Below, in pieces: positions 37,146 to 46,163 of a DNA stretch of 64,000 nt (positions are counted from its first letter, which is position 1; every line of letters begins with the position of its first letter). Source of the stretch: Pseudomonas alcaliphila JAB1 (GTDB lineage: Bacteria > Pseudomonadota > Gammaproteobacteria > Pseudomonadales > Pseudomonadaceae). Below the pieces are notes generated by a model, which had not been told where the DNA came from, did no database searches, and saw nothing but the letters and a program-made list of their open reading frames with translations. The position numbers and the translations under genes were made by a program. The stretch lies in contig NZ_CP016162.1 in assembly GCF_001941865.1 (NCBI RefSeq), positions 3,347,501 to 3,411,500 on the forward strand. The letters run 5' to 3'.

Positions 37146-38899
37146 GCCTGCTCTGGCCGGAATGGCTGCGCCCACTGTGGCTGCTGGCAGTGCCTGCGTT
37201 GGCCTGGCTGCTCTGGCGCCTGTGGCATCGCGAGCGCCAGAGCGGGCGCTGGCAACTCCTGTTGCCGGCGGCCTTCCATCAGGCGCTACTCAAGGGTGGC
37301 AGCGGCCGCTCCAGCAAGCTGCCCTGGCTGGCACTCGGCCTGGCCTGGCTGCTAGCCGTACTGGCGCTGCTCGGCCCCAGTTGGCAGCGCGTTGAGCAGA
37401 GCAACCAGAAGCCTGCCGATCCGTTGGTGGTTCTGCTCGAACTGACGCCGCAGATGCTCGCCACCGACGGTCGCCCCAACCGCCTGGAACAGACCCGGCG
37501 CAAGCTGCTCGATCTGCTCGAAGCGCGTCGCGATGCGCAGACGGCGATCATCGTCTATGCCGGTAGCGCACACAGCCTGGTGCCGCTGTCCGATGACCTG
37601 GCCACCAGCCGCAACCTGCTCGAAGCGCTGAAACCCTCGCTGATGCCGGAGCCGGGGCGTCGCGCCGATCTGGCTGTGGCCCGTGCACTGCAGCTGCTCG
37701 ACCAGGCGCAACTGGGCCAGGGTCGCCTGCTGCTGATCACCAGTGCCCTCTCTGAAGAGGAACGCAGCGGCATCCAGCAAGCGCTGCAAAAGCGCTCGGT
37801 ACCCCTGCTGATTCTCGGCGTGGGCAGTCGCGAAGGCGCGCCGGTGGTGCAGGAAGACGGCAGCTTCCTCAAGGATTCGCGCGGCGCCATCCTGATTCCG
37901 CGCCTCGATGCGCGCGGCCTGCGTGAAACCGCTGAAGCCCATAGCGGCCGCTACGCAGCGAGCCGCCTGGACGACGAGGACCTGCGTCGCCTGGGCCTGC
38001 TCGACGGCCCGCAGGCCATGCGCGCAGCGGGTGAGCCGACACAGCTCGACAGCCATATCGACCAGGGCTACTGGCTACTGCTGCCGCTGCTGTTGCTCGC
38101 CGCCTGCGCCGGACGTCGCGGCTGGCTGTTCTGCCTGCCACTGCTGCTGATGCTGCCGCCCCAGAGCAGCCATGCCTTCGAACTCGACGATCTCTGGCTG
38201 CGCCCCGATCAGCAGGGCCAGCGCCTGCTTCAGGCGCAACGCCCGGCCGAGGCCGCGCAACGCTTCGTCGATCCGCAGTGGCAAGGCAAGGCACTCTATG
38301 AGGCCGAGGATTATGCCGCCGCCGCAGAACGTTTCGCCAAGGGCGACAGCGCAGCCGATCATTACAATCGCGGCAATGCACTGGCCAAGGCCGGCGAACT
38401 GGAGGCAGCGCTGGATGCCTATGAGCAGGCCCTGGAGCGCCAGCCAGAGCTGGCCGCGGCGCAGCACAACAAAACGTTGGTGGAACAAGCGCTGCGTCAG
38501 CGCGAAAATCAGCAGCAATCAGGCGAGGGTGATTCGGCCGAGCAGCAGGAACAAGCCAACGAGCAGTCGCAGCCGAATGAATCGCCGGCCGGCCAGCCCG
38601 CCGAGAGTACTGCCGCACAGCCTACCCAGCCGGGCAGTAGCGGTGAGAACAGTGAAAACAGCGACGTACAGGGCAGCGCCAATGGCGCCGGGGAAGACAC
38701 CCAGCCCAGCACCAGCAGTGAACTCCCGAGCGACGCCGAGCCCGTTGCGCCACCCCGCACGGAAGCCGATCTGGGCACGGCGGCGGAACGCCGACAGGCG
38801 CTGGAACAATGGCTGCGGCAGATCCCGGATGACCCGGCCGAACTGCTGCGGCGCAAATTCTGGTATGAACAGCAACAGCGTCAGGACTCGAATCAATGA
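37142..38899 (+). CDS. BatB-like VWA protein fused to TPR region
   Basis: The 585-residue protein has two N-terminal membrane segments, a VWA domain, a membrane pair near residues 305-340, TPR-like repeats (about 355-445, ALYEAEDYAAAAERFAKGD) and a low-complexity Gln/Ser/Asn-rich tail (about 455-540). The VWA metal site, normally DxSxS, reads ELTPQ (Glu100, Thr102, Gln104), so metal binding looks impaired, while the adjacent MLATDGRPNRLEQTRRKLL is family-typical. This resembles a BatB-BatC fusion. ATG 37142 overlaps batA; 12 upstream codons were discarded. Confidence 0.88.
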   Translation: MSLLWPEWLRPLWLLAVPALAWLLWRLWHRERQSGRWQLLLPAAFHQALLKGGSGRSSKLPWLALGLAWLLAVLALLGPSWQRVEQSNQKPADPLVVLLELTPQMLATDGRPNRLEQTRRKLLDLLEARRDAQTAIIVYAGSAHSLVPLSDDLATSRNLLEALKPSLMPEPGRRADLAVARALQLLDQAQLGQGRLLLITSALSEEERSGIQQALQKRSVPLLILGVGSREGAPVVQEDGSFLKDSRGAILIPRLDARGLRETAEAHSGRYAASRLDDEDLRRLGLLDGPQAMRAAGEPTQLDSHIDQGYWLLLPLLLLAACAGRRGWLFCLPLLLMLPPQSSHAFELDDLWLRPDQQGQRLLQAQRPAEAAQRFVDPQWQGKALYEAEDYAAAAERFAKGDSAADHYNRGNALAKAGELEAALDAYEQALERQPELAAAQHNKTLVEQALRQRENQQQSGEGDSAEQQEQANEQSQPNESPAGQPAESTAAQPTQPGSSGENSENSDVQGSANGAGEDTQPSTSSELPSDAEPVAPPRTEADLGTAAERRQALEQWLRQIPDDPAELLRRKFWYEQQQRQDSNQ

Positions 38900-40536
38900 A
38901 GCGTCTGGTCTTCCTGCTTCTTCTACTGCTCGCGGGGCAGGCCCATGCAGAAGCCTTTTTCGCCAGCGTCGACCGCACTCGCCTGAGCGAGGGCGAAACC
39001 GTGGTGCTGACGCTGGAGTCGACCGACCCGACCCGCTTCGGCCGACCCGACCTGAGCCCGCTGGATAAGGACTTCGAAGTGCTTGGCAGCCGCCAGGTCA
39101 ATCGCCTGAGCAGCATCGGCGATACGCCACGCGCCAGCACTCGCTGGATCCTGACCCTGCAGCCACGCCGCAACGGTGAGGTGACGATCCCGGCGATCCG
39201 CCTGGAAGACGCCGAAACCCTGCCGATCACGCTGAACGTCGAGGCAGCCGTCAGCGCCGGCAACGGCGAACAGCTGGCACCGGTATTCATCGATGCCAGC
39301 CTCGATCAGGACAACGTCTACGTTCAGGCCCAGGCCGTGCTGACCCTGCGCATCTACCACTCGGTGTCCATGTACGACGACAGCAGCCTGACGCCCCTGC
39401 GCATAGCGGATGCACGGGTCGAGCAACTGGGCGAACCACGCACCTACGAGAAGAGCATCGGCGGCGTGCTGCACGGCGTGATCGAGCTGCAATACGCCAT
39501 CTACCCGCAGCGCAGCGGACAACTGGTGATCCCGGGCCAGACCTTCAGCGCCACCCTGGTCGATCGCACACGCAACAATGATTTCCTGCCCTTCGGCCCC
39601 CGTACCGGCAAGGTCTCGCGGGTCAAATCACCGGACATTCCGCTGCAGGTCAAACCCAAGCCGGCCGACTACCCGGCTGACGCGCCCTGGCTACCGGCGC
39701 GTGCCCTGGGCCTGGCGGAGACCTGGAACCCGCAACCGGAGCAGAGCCAGGTTGGCGATTCCCTGACCCGCCGCCTGATTCTCAAGGTCGATGGCCTTTC
39801 CAGCGCCCAGCTGCCGCCATTGCCGGCAACCCAGGTAGACGGCCTGCGTCGCTACCCGGATCAGCCGCAGATGAGCGACCAGAAGAGCGAAACGGGCATC
39901 ATCGGTACCCGCGAAGAACGCGAGGCGCTGGTACCCAATCGCAGCGGCAGTTTCGATCTGCCGCCCTTGGAAGTGCTGTGGTGGAACACCCAGACCGACA
40001 CGCTGGAGCGCACCACCCTCTCCGCCCGTACGCTGCAGGTCGCGGAAAACCCGCAACTGCAGAACGATGAACAACCCAATACGCCGATGGTGACGACCCA
40101 GGTGATCGAGGGGCCGGAACTGTGGCCCTGGCAGCTGGCCTGCGCTGTGCTGAGCTTGACCACGCTGCTCGGCTTCGGCTTGTGGTGGCATGCCCGCCGG
40201 CAACCGGCGATCCAGCGCGCGGCGCAGAGTGGCCCGAGCCCGCGCACGCTGCTCGACGACATCAAGCGCGCCTGCCAGGCCGGCGATGCCCAGGCCACTC
40301 GTCATGCACTCGACGCCTGGGCTCGCCAACAACCGGAAACCCTCGCCGATATGGCCGCACGCTACGTGCCGCTGTCGGACGCCCTGGACGGTCTCAACGG
40401 CGCGCTATACAGCGAAGTTGGCCAGCAATGGCAAGGCGAGGAGCTGTGGAAGGCGATTCGCAACCTGCCCGCCGCACAGGAGCCAAGCACAGCGCCGCAG
40501 GAAAGCAGCGCGCTGCCGCCGCTGTATCCGCGCTAG
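38896..40536 (+). CDS. BatD-like protein
   Basis: The 546-residue protein has a signal peptide (MKRLVFLLLLLLAGQAHAE), several beta-sandwich repeats (from FFASVDRTRLSEGETVVLTLE on), a membrane segment at about 415-435 (WQLACAVLSLTTLLGFGLWW) and a helical cytoplasmic tail. This is the BatD/oxygen tolerance layout. It overlaps the upstream gene by 4 bases and closes the operon. Its last 93 bases recur at 40660-40752. Confidence 0.9.
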   Translation: MKRLVFLLLLLLAGQAHAEAFFASVDRTRLSEGETVVLTLESTDPTRFGRPDLSPLDKDFEVLGSRQVNRLSSIGDTPRASTRWILTLQPRRNGEVTIPAIRLEDAETLPITLNVEAAVSAGNGEQLAPVFIDASLDQDNVYVQAQAVLTLRIYHSVSMYDDSSLTPLRIADARVEQLGEPRTYEKSIGGVLHGVIELQYAIYPQRSGQLVIPGQTFSATLVDRTRNNDFLPFGPRTGKVSRVKSPDIPLQVKPKPADYPADAPWLPARALGLAETWNPQPEQSQVGDSLTRRLILKVDGLSSAQLPPLPATQVDGLRRYPDQPQMSDQKSETGIIGTREEREALVPNRSGSFDLPPLEVLWWNTQTDTLERTTLSARTLQVAENPQLQNDEQPNTPMVTTQVIEGPELWPWQLACAVLSLTTLLGFGLWWHARRQPAIQRAAQSGPSPRTLLDDIKRACQAGDAQATRHALDAWARQQPETLADMAARYVPLSDALDGLNGALYSEVGQQWQGEELWKAIRNLPAAQEPSTAPQESSALPPLYPR

Positions 40537-40581
40537 GCGCGCGATGGGCTTGCAGGATACGCAGTTCGAGGCGTGCAAGTG

Positions 40582-40657
40582 GTAGGGTGGGCTTCAGCCC
40601 ACCAACAGCGGCTGACCTTGGTGGGCTGAAACGGATCGCCGCCCGGCCCACCCTACG
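40582..40657. repeat. REP-like palindrome, GTAGGGTGGGC family
   Basis: GTAGGGTGGGCTTCAGCCCACC and GGTGGGCTGAAA...GGCCCACCCTACG form nested inverted repeats. The element lies between the real batD end and its duplicate. Confidence 0.85.
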
Positions 40658-40659
40658 TA

Positions 40660-40752
40660 CTGTGGAAGGCGATTCGCAACCTGCCCGCCAGCCAGGAGCC
40701 CAGCGCGGCGCCGCAGGAAAGCAGCGCCTTGCCGCCGCTCTATCCACGCTGA
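40660..40752 (+). pseudogene. Duplicated 3' end of batD
   Basis: A 93-base segment matching 40444-40536 with about 10 changes. It still encodes LWKAIRNLPASQEPSAAPQE and the rest of the BatD C-terminus up to a stop (TGA instead of TAG). Most changes are synonymous or mild. There is no start codon or upstream coding part, so it is a fragment. Confidence 0.9.
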
Positions 40753-40806
40753 CAGCAACATCCATGGAACACATGGCGCACCCTACGGCTGATAGCAGCC
40801 ACACGT

Positions 40807-40940
40807 GGTAGGGTGCGCCGCGCGCACCGGCTCCCGGCAACGGTGCATCGGGCCTACCCTGACGGCTGACGAGCGATTTCTCCTGATAATGATCGAGGCA
40901 TGCATCTCGACAATCCGCGACGCGCACGGCGCACCCTACG
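40807..40940. repeat. REP-like inverted repeats, GTAGGGTGCGCC family
   Basis: GTAGGGTGCGCCGCGCGCACC at the left and GCGCACGGCGCACCCTAC at the right form outer inverted ends around about 90 bases with no open frame. Together with 40537-41037 this fills the convergent gap; no gene is supported here. Confidence 0.7.
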
Positions 40941-40986
40941 TGAACGTAGACACGCTTCGCTAAGTGTCCTTTCCAAGAGCCCATAA

Positions 40987-41021
40987 CGAAAAAACCGCGG
41001 CCCAAGGGCCGCGGTTTTTCG
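40987..41021 (-). terminator. Strong terminator of the RND operon
   Basis: CGAAAAACCGCGGCCC / GGGCCGCGGTTTTTCG is a near-perfect stem with an A/T-rich base 17 bases after the stop of the RND gene. It can work in both directions. Confidence 0.92.
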
Positions 41022-41037
41022 TTAAACACTACCTGTC

Positions 41038-43419
41038 TTAGTGAGCCAGCAGCGAACCACCCTTCTTGCCCACCAGCTTCTCGGGCTTGATCAGGAAGCG
41101 CGCCAGCGCCGGCAGCAGCAGCATGGCACCGAACATGTTGACGATGAACATGAAGGTCAGCATCAGACCCATATCGGCCTGGAACTTGATCGCCGAGAAC
41201 ATCCAGGTCGCCACGCCGATGGCCAGGCACAGACCGGTGAACAGTACCGCCTTACCGGTCGACTTGAGCGTCTGGTAATAGGCCTCTTGCAGCGGCAGAC
41301 CCGCGCGCAGGAAGCTTTCCAAGCGGCTGTAGATGTAGATGCCGTAGTCCACACCGATACCCACGCCGAGTGCGATCACCGGCAGCGTCGCGACCTTCAT
41401 GCCGATGCCGAGCCAGGCCATCAAGGCATTACCGAGGATCGAAGTGAGGATCAGCGGCAGCACGATGCAGATCATCGCGGGGATCGAGCGGAAGGTGATC
41501 AGACACATGATCGCCACCCACAGGTACACCAGCGTCAGCATCAACAGCTCGGAAGTGGAGATCACATCGTTGGTGGCCGCCTCGATACCGGCGTTACCGG
41601 CAGCCAGGAGGAACTCCAGGCCTTCACGGTTGTGCTCGTCGGCAAATTCCTGCACCGCCGCAACGGTACGCTTGAGCGTCTCGGCCTTGTGGTCCTCGAG
41701 GAACAGCAACACCGGCGCCAGCGAGCAGTCGGCGTTGTACAGACCGTCTGCACGGGCGATGGAGTTGTTCAGCACGTCTTGGTTACGCGACAGGGTTTCC
41801 CATTTCAGGTTGCCCTCGTTCATGCCCTTGATCAGTTGCTTGGACACCGTGACCATGGAGATGGCGGACTGCACACCCTTGGTGTTCTCCATCTTCCACA
41901 TCAGCTCGTCCATGGCCGACAGCGCTTCATAGGTCGAACACCCTTCCGGCGCGGTCTTGACCATCACCACCAGCACGTCGGAGCTGGTCGAGTAGTTCTG
42001 GATGATGAAGTCGTTGTCCAGGTTGTAGCGCGAGTCCGGCCTCAGCTCCGGCGCACCCTGGTCGAGGTCGCCGACCTGCAGGTGGGCCTTCTGGTAGAAG
42101 AAGCAACTGACCCCGGCCAGCAGCCCCAGCACCACCATGAATGGCGCCACATTGGGATGGGCGACCTTGGCCAGCACTCGCCACATCGGCTTCTCGGTCA
42201 CTTCATCCTTCTTGCTGCGCTCGATCGCCTTCTTGCTGATGCCCAGATAGGAGATCGCCACTGGCAACAGAATGAGGTTGGTGAAAACGATCACCAACAC
42301 ACCGATCGAAGCACCGATGGCCAGTTCATGAATCACGCCGATGTCGATGATCAACAACGCGATGAAGCCCACGGCATCAGCCAGAATGGCGATCATGCCG
42401 GGCAGGAACAACTGGCGGAAGGTGCGCCGCGCGGCCATCAGCGAGTTCTCGGCACCACTGGACTGCAGAGCGATACCGTTGATCTTCTGCACACCGTGGG
42501 ACACACCAATGGCAAAGATCAGGAACGGCACCAGCATCGAGTAGGGATCGAGACCGAAACCGACCAGATTCATCAGGCCCAACTGCCAGACCACCGCGAT
42601 CAGGGTGGTGACCAGCACACCGATGGTGCTGCGGATACACCAGCTGAACCAGTACAGCAGCACGAAGGTGATCAGCAATACGATGGCGAAGAAGCCAACC
42701 ACCATGATCAGGCCATCGATCAGGTCACCCACCTTCTTGGCAAAACCGACGATGTGGATCTGAACATTGGGATCCTGCAACTGGTACTTGTCGCGGATCT
42801 TCTCTTCCAGCTCGTGGGAGAACTTCTGGTAATCGAGCTTGATCAGGGTGCCCTGGTCATTCGGATCCGGATAGGACTCCAGCAGCGGCACGTCGATGAT
42901 GCTGGATTTGAAGTTATTGGCCACCAGGCGGCCGATCTGCCCGGACTTGAGTACGTTGTTACGCAGCTCTTCGAGGCTCTGCGGGCTACCGTCGTAGCTT
43001 TGCGGAATCACTTCGCCGCCGGCGAAACCTTCCTCGGTCACTTCGGTCCAGCGTACGCTGGGGCTCCACAGTGACTTCAGGTTGGAGCGGTCCACACCGT
43101 TGATGTAGAAGACCTCGTCATGGATCTGCCGCAGCGTTTCCATGTACTCCTTGGAGAAGATGTCACCTTCCTTGGCCTCCACCGAGATGCGCACGGTGTT
43201 GCCCAGGTTGGCCAGGTCGTTGCGGTGCTCCATCATCTTCTCGATGAAGGGATGCGACAGCGGGATCATCTTCTCGAAGCTGGTCGAGGGGCGAATCTGG
43301 CTGGCCTGGTAAAGCAGGAAAATGGTGGTCAGCAGGCAGAGCAGAATAACCGCCGGCCGATTATTGAAGATCAGGCGCTCGAGCAAGCTCGCCTTGTCCT
43401 GGTGATGATCGGTCATCAA
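41038..43419 (-). CDS. MMPL/RND-family inner-membrane transporter
   Basis: The 793-residue protein has the RND topology of the MMPL/HpnN group: one membrane helix near 22-40, a large periplasmic loop, five or six helices (about 238-400), a second loop and a second bundle (about 635-780). Typical segments are YSMLVPFLIFAIGVSHGVQK and VIALGVGIGVDYGIYIYSRL. Such permeases export lipids or other hydrophobic compounds. No HAE-type adaptor or TolC partner is nearby; instead the three upstream genes code for exported proteins. It starts 13 bases after the YCF48-like gene, so they form one operon. Confidence 0.88.
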   Translation of the reverse strand: MMTDHHQDKASLLERLIFNNRPAVILLCLLTTIFLLYQASQIRPSTSFEKMIPLSHPFIEKMMEHRNDLANLGNTVRISVEAKEGDIFSKEYMETLRQIHDEVFYINGVDRSNLKSLWSPSVRWTEVTEEGFAGGEVIPQSYDGSPQSLEELRNNVLKSGQIGRLVANNFKSSIIDVPLLESYPDPNDQGTLIKLDYQKFSHELEEKIRDKYQLQDPNVQIHIVGFAKKVGDLIDGLIMVVGFFAIVLLITFVLLYWFSWCIRSTIGVLVTTLIAVVWQLGLMNLVGFGLDPYSMLVPFLIFAIGVSHGVQKINGIALQSSGAENSLMAARRTFRQLFLPGMIAILADAVGFIALLIIDIGVIHELAIGASIGVLVIVFTNLILLPVAISYLGISKKAIERSKKDEVTEKPMWRVLAKVAHPNVAPFMVVLGLLAGVSCFFYQKAHLQVGDLDQGAPELRPDSRYNLDNDFIIQNYSTSSDVLVVMVKTAPEGCSTYEALSAMDELMWKMENTKGVQSAISMVTVSKQLIKGMNEGNLKWETLSRNQDVLNNSIARADGLYNADCSLAPVLLFLEDHKAETLKRTVAAVQEFADEHNREGLEFLLAAGNAGIEAATNDVISTSELLMLTLVYLWVAIMCLITFRSIPAMICIVLPLILTSILGNALMAWLGIGMKVATLPVIALGVGIGVDYGIYIYSRLESFLRAGLPLQEAYYQTLKSTGKAVLFTGLCLAIGVATWMFSAIKFQADMGLMLTFMFIVNMFGAMLLLPALARFLIKPEKLVGKKGGSLLAH

Positions 43420-43432
43420 AGACTACCCCTTG

Positions 43433-44527
43433 TTATTGTGCGGTCGGCGTGGCGCCAGTGGCTGTAGCCAGGCGAACACCGCCCTGCCCAACCAGAACCA
43501 GTTGACCCTTGTCGGCTGCAGCCACGGCTACCAACGACAGACGATCCGGACGGTTGAACAGGCTGAAACTGCGCCCGCCGTCCCCACTTTTCAGTACCGT
43601 GCCGCCATGGCCGACCACCACGATGGAACCGTCAGCCAGCAGCACCGCACCGGACAGGCCGAATTCCAACGGGCCGTTACCGGCGGTATCCAGGCGAATC
43701 TGTTGCCAGCTGCCACCGAAGTCGGTGGAGCGGAACAAGTGGCCACGCAGACCATAGGCCAGCAGTACACCACTCTGATCAGTACCGATCACACCGAACA
43801 GCGAACCCTCGTAGGGCAGATCCTCAATGCGCTCCCAGGTCTCACCCCAGTCAGCGGAACGAAACATCTGGCCCAGCTCACCGACGATGAACAGGCCCGA
43901 GTCCTTAACAGCGGCGATGGCATTGAGGTGATAGGCATCTTCGTTGTCGAGACGATCACTGACGTCTTCCCAGTTCTGGCCACCATCGGTGGTTTCCAGC
44001 AGCGCGCCATAGGCGCCCACGGCGTAACCGGTCTGAAGATCCTTGAACCAGACATCCAGCAGCGGCGCTTCACGCTCCAGATCATCGAACTGCTTGACCC
44101 AGGTTTCACCACCATCGGTGGTTGCAAGAATCACGGCATCATGACCGACAGCCCAGCCGTGCTGCGCATCGAGAAAGAACAGGGACGTGAGCATCTGCCG
44201 GGTCGGCACCTTGGCCTGCACCCAGGTCTGCCCCTGATCATTGGAGTAGAGAATGTGCCCTCGGTCGCCGGCCGCAACCAGACGCTGACCGGTGTTGACG
44301 ACATCGAGCAAGAGACTGTGAACCGCCCTCGGCGATTCGATGGAATAACCGGCCCCGGCTACGGCTGAGGTCTCGGCCTGCAAGGGCGCGGCAGCGAAAG
44401 CCAGAATGGAAAGCACACTGCACAGCGAGAGCGCTTTAGCCAGCGGCGAATGGACACGGAGCGCCGATTTGCGCGCCAGGATGGGCGCCAGACCGGACTG
44501 GGTGCGCCGCATGACGGGCTCACTCAT
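43433..44527 (-). CDS. YCF48-like (BNR/photosynthesis-stability-factor type) beta-propeller protein
   Basis: The 364-residue protein has an N-terminal signal segment (about 30-52, LSLCSVLSILAFAAAPLQA) and repeated propeller units with the pattern GxTW, e.g. SNDQGQTWVQ, TTDGGETWVKQ, TTDGGQNWEDV, SADWGETWERI and STDFGGSWQQI. This is the YCF48/BNR family; in cyanobacteria a relative assists photosystem II assembly, which cannot apply here. In this operon it is probably a periplasmic partner of the RND permease (inference). ATG 44527 follows GGGGAAGG; 18 upstream codons were dropped. Confidence 0.87.
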   Translation of the reverse strand: MSEPVMRRTQSGLAPILARKSALRVHSPLAKALSLCSVLSILAFAAAPLQAETSAVAGAGYSIESPRAVHSLLLDVVNTGQRLVAAGDRGHILYSNDQGQTWVQAKVPTRQMLTSLFFLDAQHGWAVGHDAVILATTDGGETWVKQFDDLEREAPLLDVWFKDLQTGYAVGAYGALLETTDGGQNWEDVSDRLDNEDAYHLNAIAAVKDSGLFIVGELGQMFRSADWGETWERIEDLPYEGSLFGVIGTDQSGVLLAYGLRGHLFRSTDFGGSWQQIRLDTAGNGPLEFGLSGAVLLADGSIVVVGHGGTVLKSGDGGRSFSLFNRPDRLSLVAVAAADKGQLVLVGQGGVRLATATGATPTAQ

Positions 44528-44677
44528 ATACCTTCCCCCTTTCTTGTTATAGGCGGTACTGCTGATTAGCAGGCCGCTCATCCTAGCGAGCTTCGGAAAG
44601 CCCTGACAATTGGCGTGACGTTATGTTTTGTTAAGGCAAAACCCGCGTGATAGAAGCCTATTCGCCAAGCTGATACG

Positions 44678-44705
44678 AAAAGGCCGCTACTACTGTAGCG
44701 GCCTT
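44678..44705 (-). terminator. Hairpin between the DUF1329 gene and the YCF48-like gene
   Basis: AAGGCCGCTAC / GTAGCGGCCTT with a 4-base loop, flanked by A and T runs. It may end or reduce transcription from the DUF1302-DUF1329 pair, giving stepped expression in the operon. Confidence 0.8.
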
Positions 44706-44725
44706 CGCGTGAGACTACACGACTA

Positions 44726-46096
44726 TTATCGCGTACCGCGGCGACGCAGGGCGGCCGGTTTGAAATAACCGTCGTCGGGAGTGGCCTGGGTGAAGTCGAT
44801 GGTATTGCTCTCTTCGTTGTCCAGGTTCTGCACGTGGTAACGACGCGCCTGCAGATCATGGAACACATCGAGCGCGGACCAGGTGGTCGGCAGGTCGTAG
44901 TAGTTCTTCAGGTAGGCGATGGAAACGCGCCACAGCTCACCACGGCCGTCGTACTGATCCACCACCGCAGCCTGCCAGCTGTCCTCGTCGAGGAACAGGG
45001 TACGCTTGGAGTAGATATGCCGGGCGCCGGACTTCAGCGTGCCCTCGACGACCCACACACGGTGCAGCTCGTTACGAGTCAGAGCCGGGTTGAGGTGACC
45101 GACCTGCAGCAGATCCTTGTACTTAACGTCAGGGCTGGTGACCTTGTAGTTGTTGTACGGGATGTAGATTTCCTTCTTGCCCACCAGTTTCCAGTCATAG
45201 CGATCCGGGGCACCGTTGAACATGTCGGTGTCGTCGGCGGTACGCAGACCGTCAGCCGCGGCGATCGGGGTATCGTAGGCCAGGTTCGGCGCACGACGCA
45301 CGCGGCGCTGACCGGCGTTGTAGCCCCAGGCCTGACGAGGTTCCTTGACCTGATCCAGGGTCTCGTGAACCAGTACTGCACCACCGGCCAGACGCGCCGG
45401 GCTGGTGGTGAAGGACAGGTAGTAGAACATGATGTTGTTCAGGTCGGCGAAGGAGCCGTTCTGCAGGTAGTACTTGAACAGCGCTTCCTGCTGGGAGGTG
45501 ACCAGCGAGTAGGCGCCATTGCGCTGTACTGCCACTTCCGAGGCACGACGCACGATGTAGGTACCGCGGTAGCGGGCGATGTGGTTCCACAGCGCCTCGA
45601 CACCATTTTGCGGAATCGGGAACGGGATACCGCCGTAGGCATCGGAGAAGCCGTTGCCGCCATCGACCAGCTTGGCGCTGGTGGCGTTCTTCACGGTGTT
45701 GTCATAGACCCACTGCGGCGCGGAGCCGGAGCGGCGGGTCTGGTACACCGGCATCTGATAGGTTTCCGGATACGCCTTGAACATGGCGATCTGACCCGGC
45801 GTCAGATTGGCTTCGTACTGGCTAAGGTTGGCCGCAGTAATGGTGAACAGCGGTTTGTCTTCCGGGAACGGATTGACGTGGTGCTGGCCCGAGCGCGTGT
45901 AGCCAGCCGGTGCCTGGGTGATGCCACCGGTCCAGGCCGGAATGGTGCCGGCAGCGTTGCCAGCTTTCTCGGCGCCGAAGGGAGTCAGGGTATCGCCGAG
46001 CTTGGCGGCTTCCTGCGGGGAAACGGCAGCCAGCGCGGAACCGGCAGAAAACGCCAGCGCAACGGCTACGGCCATCAGCCTGTGCTTGTTCAGCAT
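44726..46096 (-). CDS. DUF1329 exported protein
   Basis: The 456-residue protein has a clean signal peptide (MLNKHRLMAVAVALAFSAGSALA) and the DUF1329 features: AAKLGDTLTPFGAEKAGN, the IPAWTGG segment, KPLFTITAANLSQY, and later HRVWVVEGTLKSGARHIYSKR. DUF1329 proteins have a LolA/LppX-like fold by prediction and nearly always travel with a DUF1302 gene, as here. A lipid or hydrophobic ligand carrier in the periplasm is a plausible role but not established. Confidence 0.88.
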   Translation of the reverse strand: MLNKHRLMAVAVALAFSAGSALAAVSPQEAAKLGDTLTPFGAEKAGNAAGTIPAWTGGITQAPAGYTRSGQHHVNPFPEDKPLFTITAANLSQYEANLTPGQIAMFKAYPETYQMPVYQTRRSGSAPQWVYDNTVKNATSAKLVDGGNGFSDAYGGIPFPIPQNGVEALWNHIARYRGTYIVRRASEVAVQRNGAYSLVTSQQEALFKYYLQNGSFADLNNIMFYYLSFTTSPARLAGGAVLVHETLDQVKEPRQAWGYNAGQRRVRRAPNLAYDTPIAAADGLRTADDTDMFNGAPDRYDWKLVGKKEIYIPYNNYKVTSPDVKYKDLLQVGHLNPALTRNELHRVWVVEGTLKSGARHIYSKRTLFLDEDSWQAAVVDQYDGRGELWRVSIAYLKNYYDLPTTWSALDVFHDLQARRYHVQNLDNEESNTIDFTQATPDDGYFKPAALRRRGTR

Positions 46097-46122
46097 GGGT
46101 AATTCTCCGTGAAGAGTATTGC

Positions 46123-46142
46123 CGGGCGCTCGAGAGCGCCCG
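46123..46142 (-). terminator. Intercistronic hairpin between DUF1302 and DUF1329 genes
   Basis: CGGGCGCTCGAGAGCGCCCG is a 9-bp inverted repeat without a following T-run on the minus strand. Probably an mRNA processing or stability element rather than a full terminator. Confidence 0.6.
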
Positions 46143-46163
46143 ACGTATTTCTGGTTATAGGTA

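Noticed and set aside
43433..44527. Photosystem II assembly factor by name
   Set aside because: The YCF48-type fold is clear but nothing photosynthetic is present; the family name should not be taken as function here.
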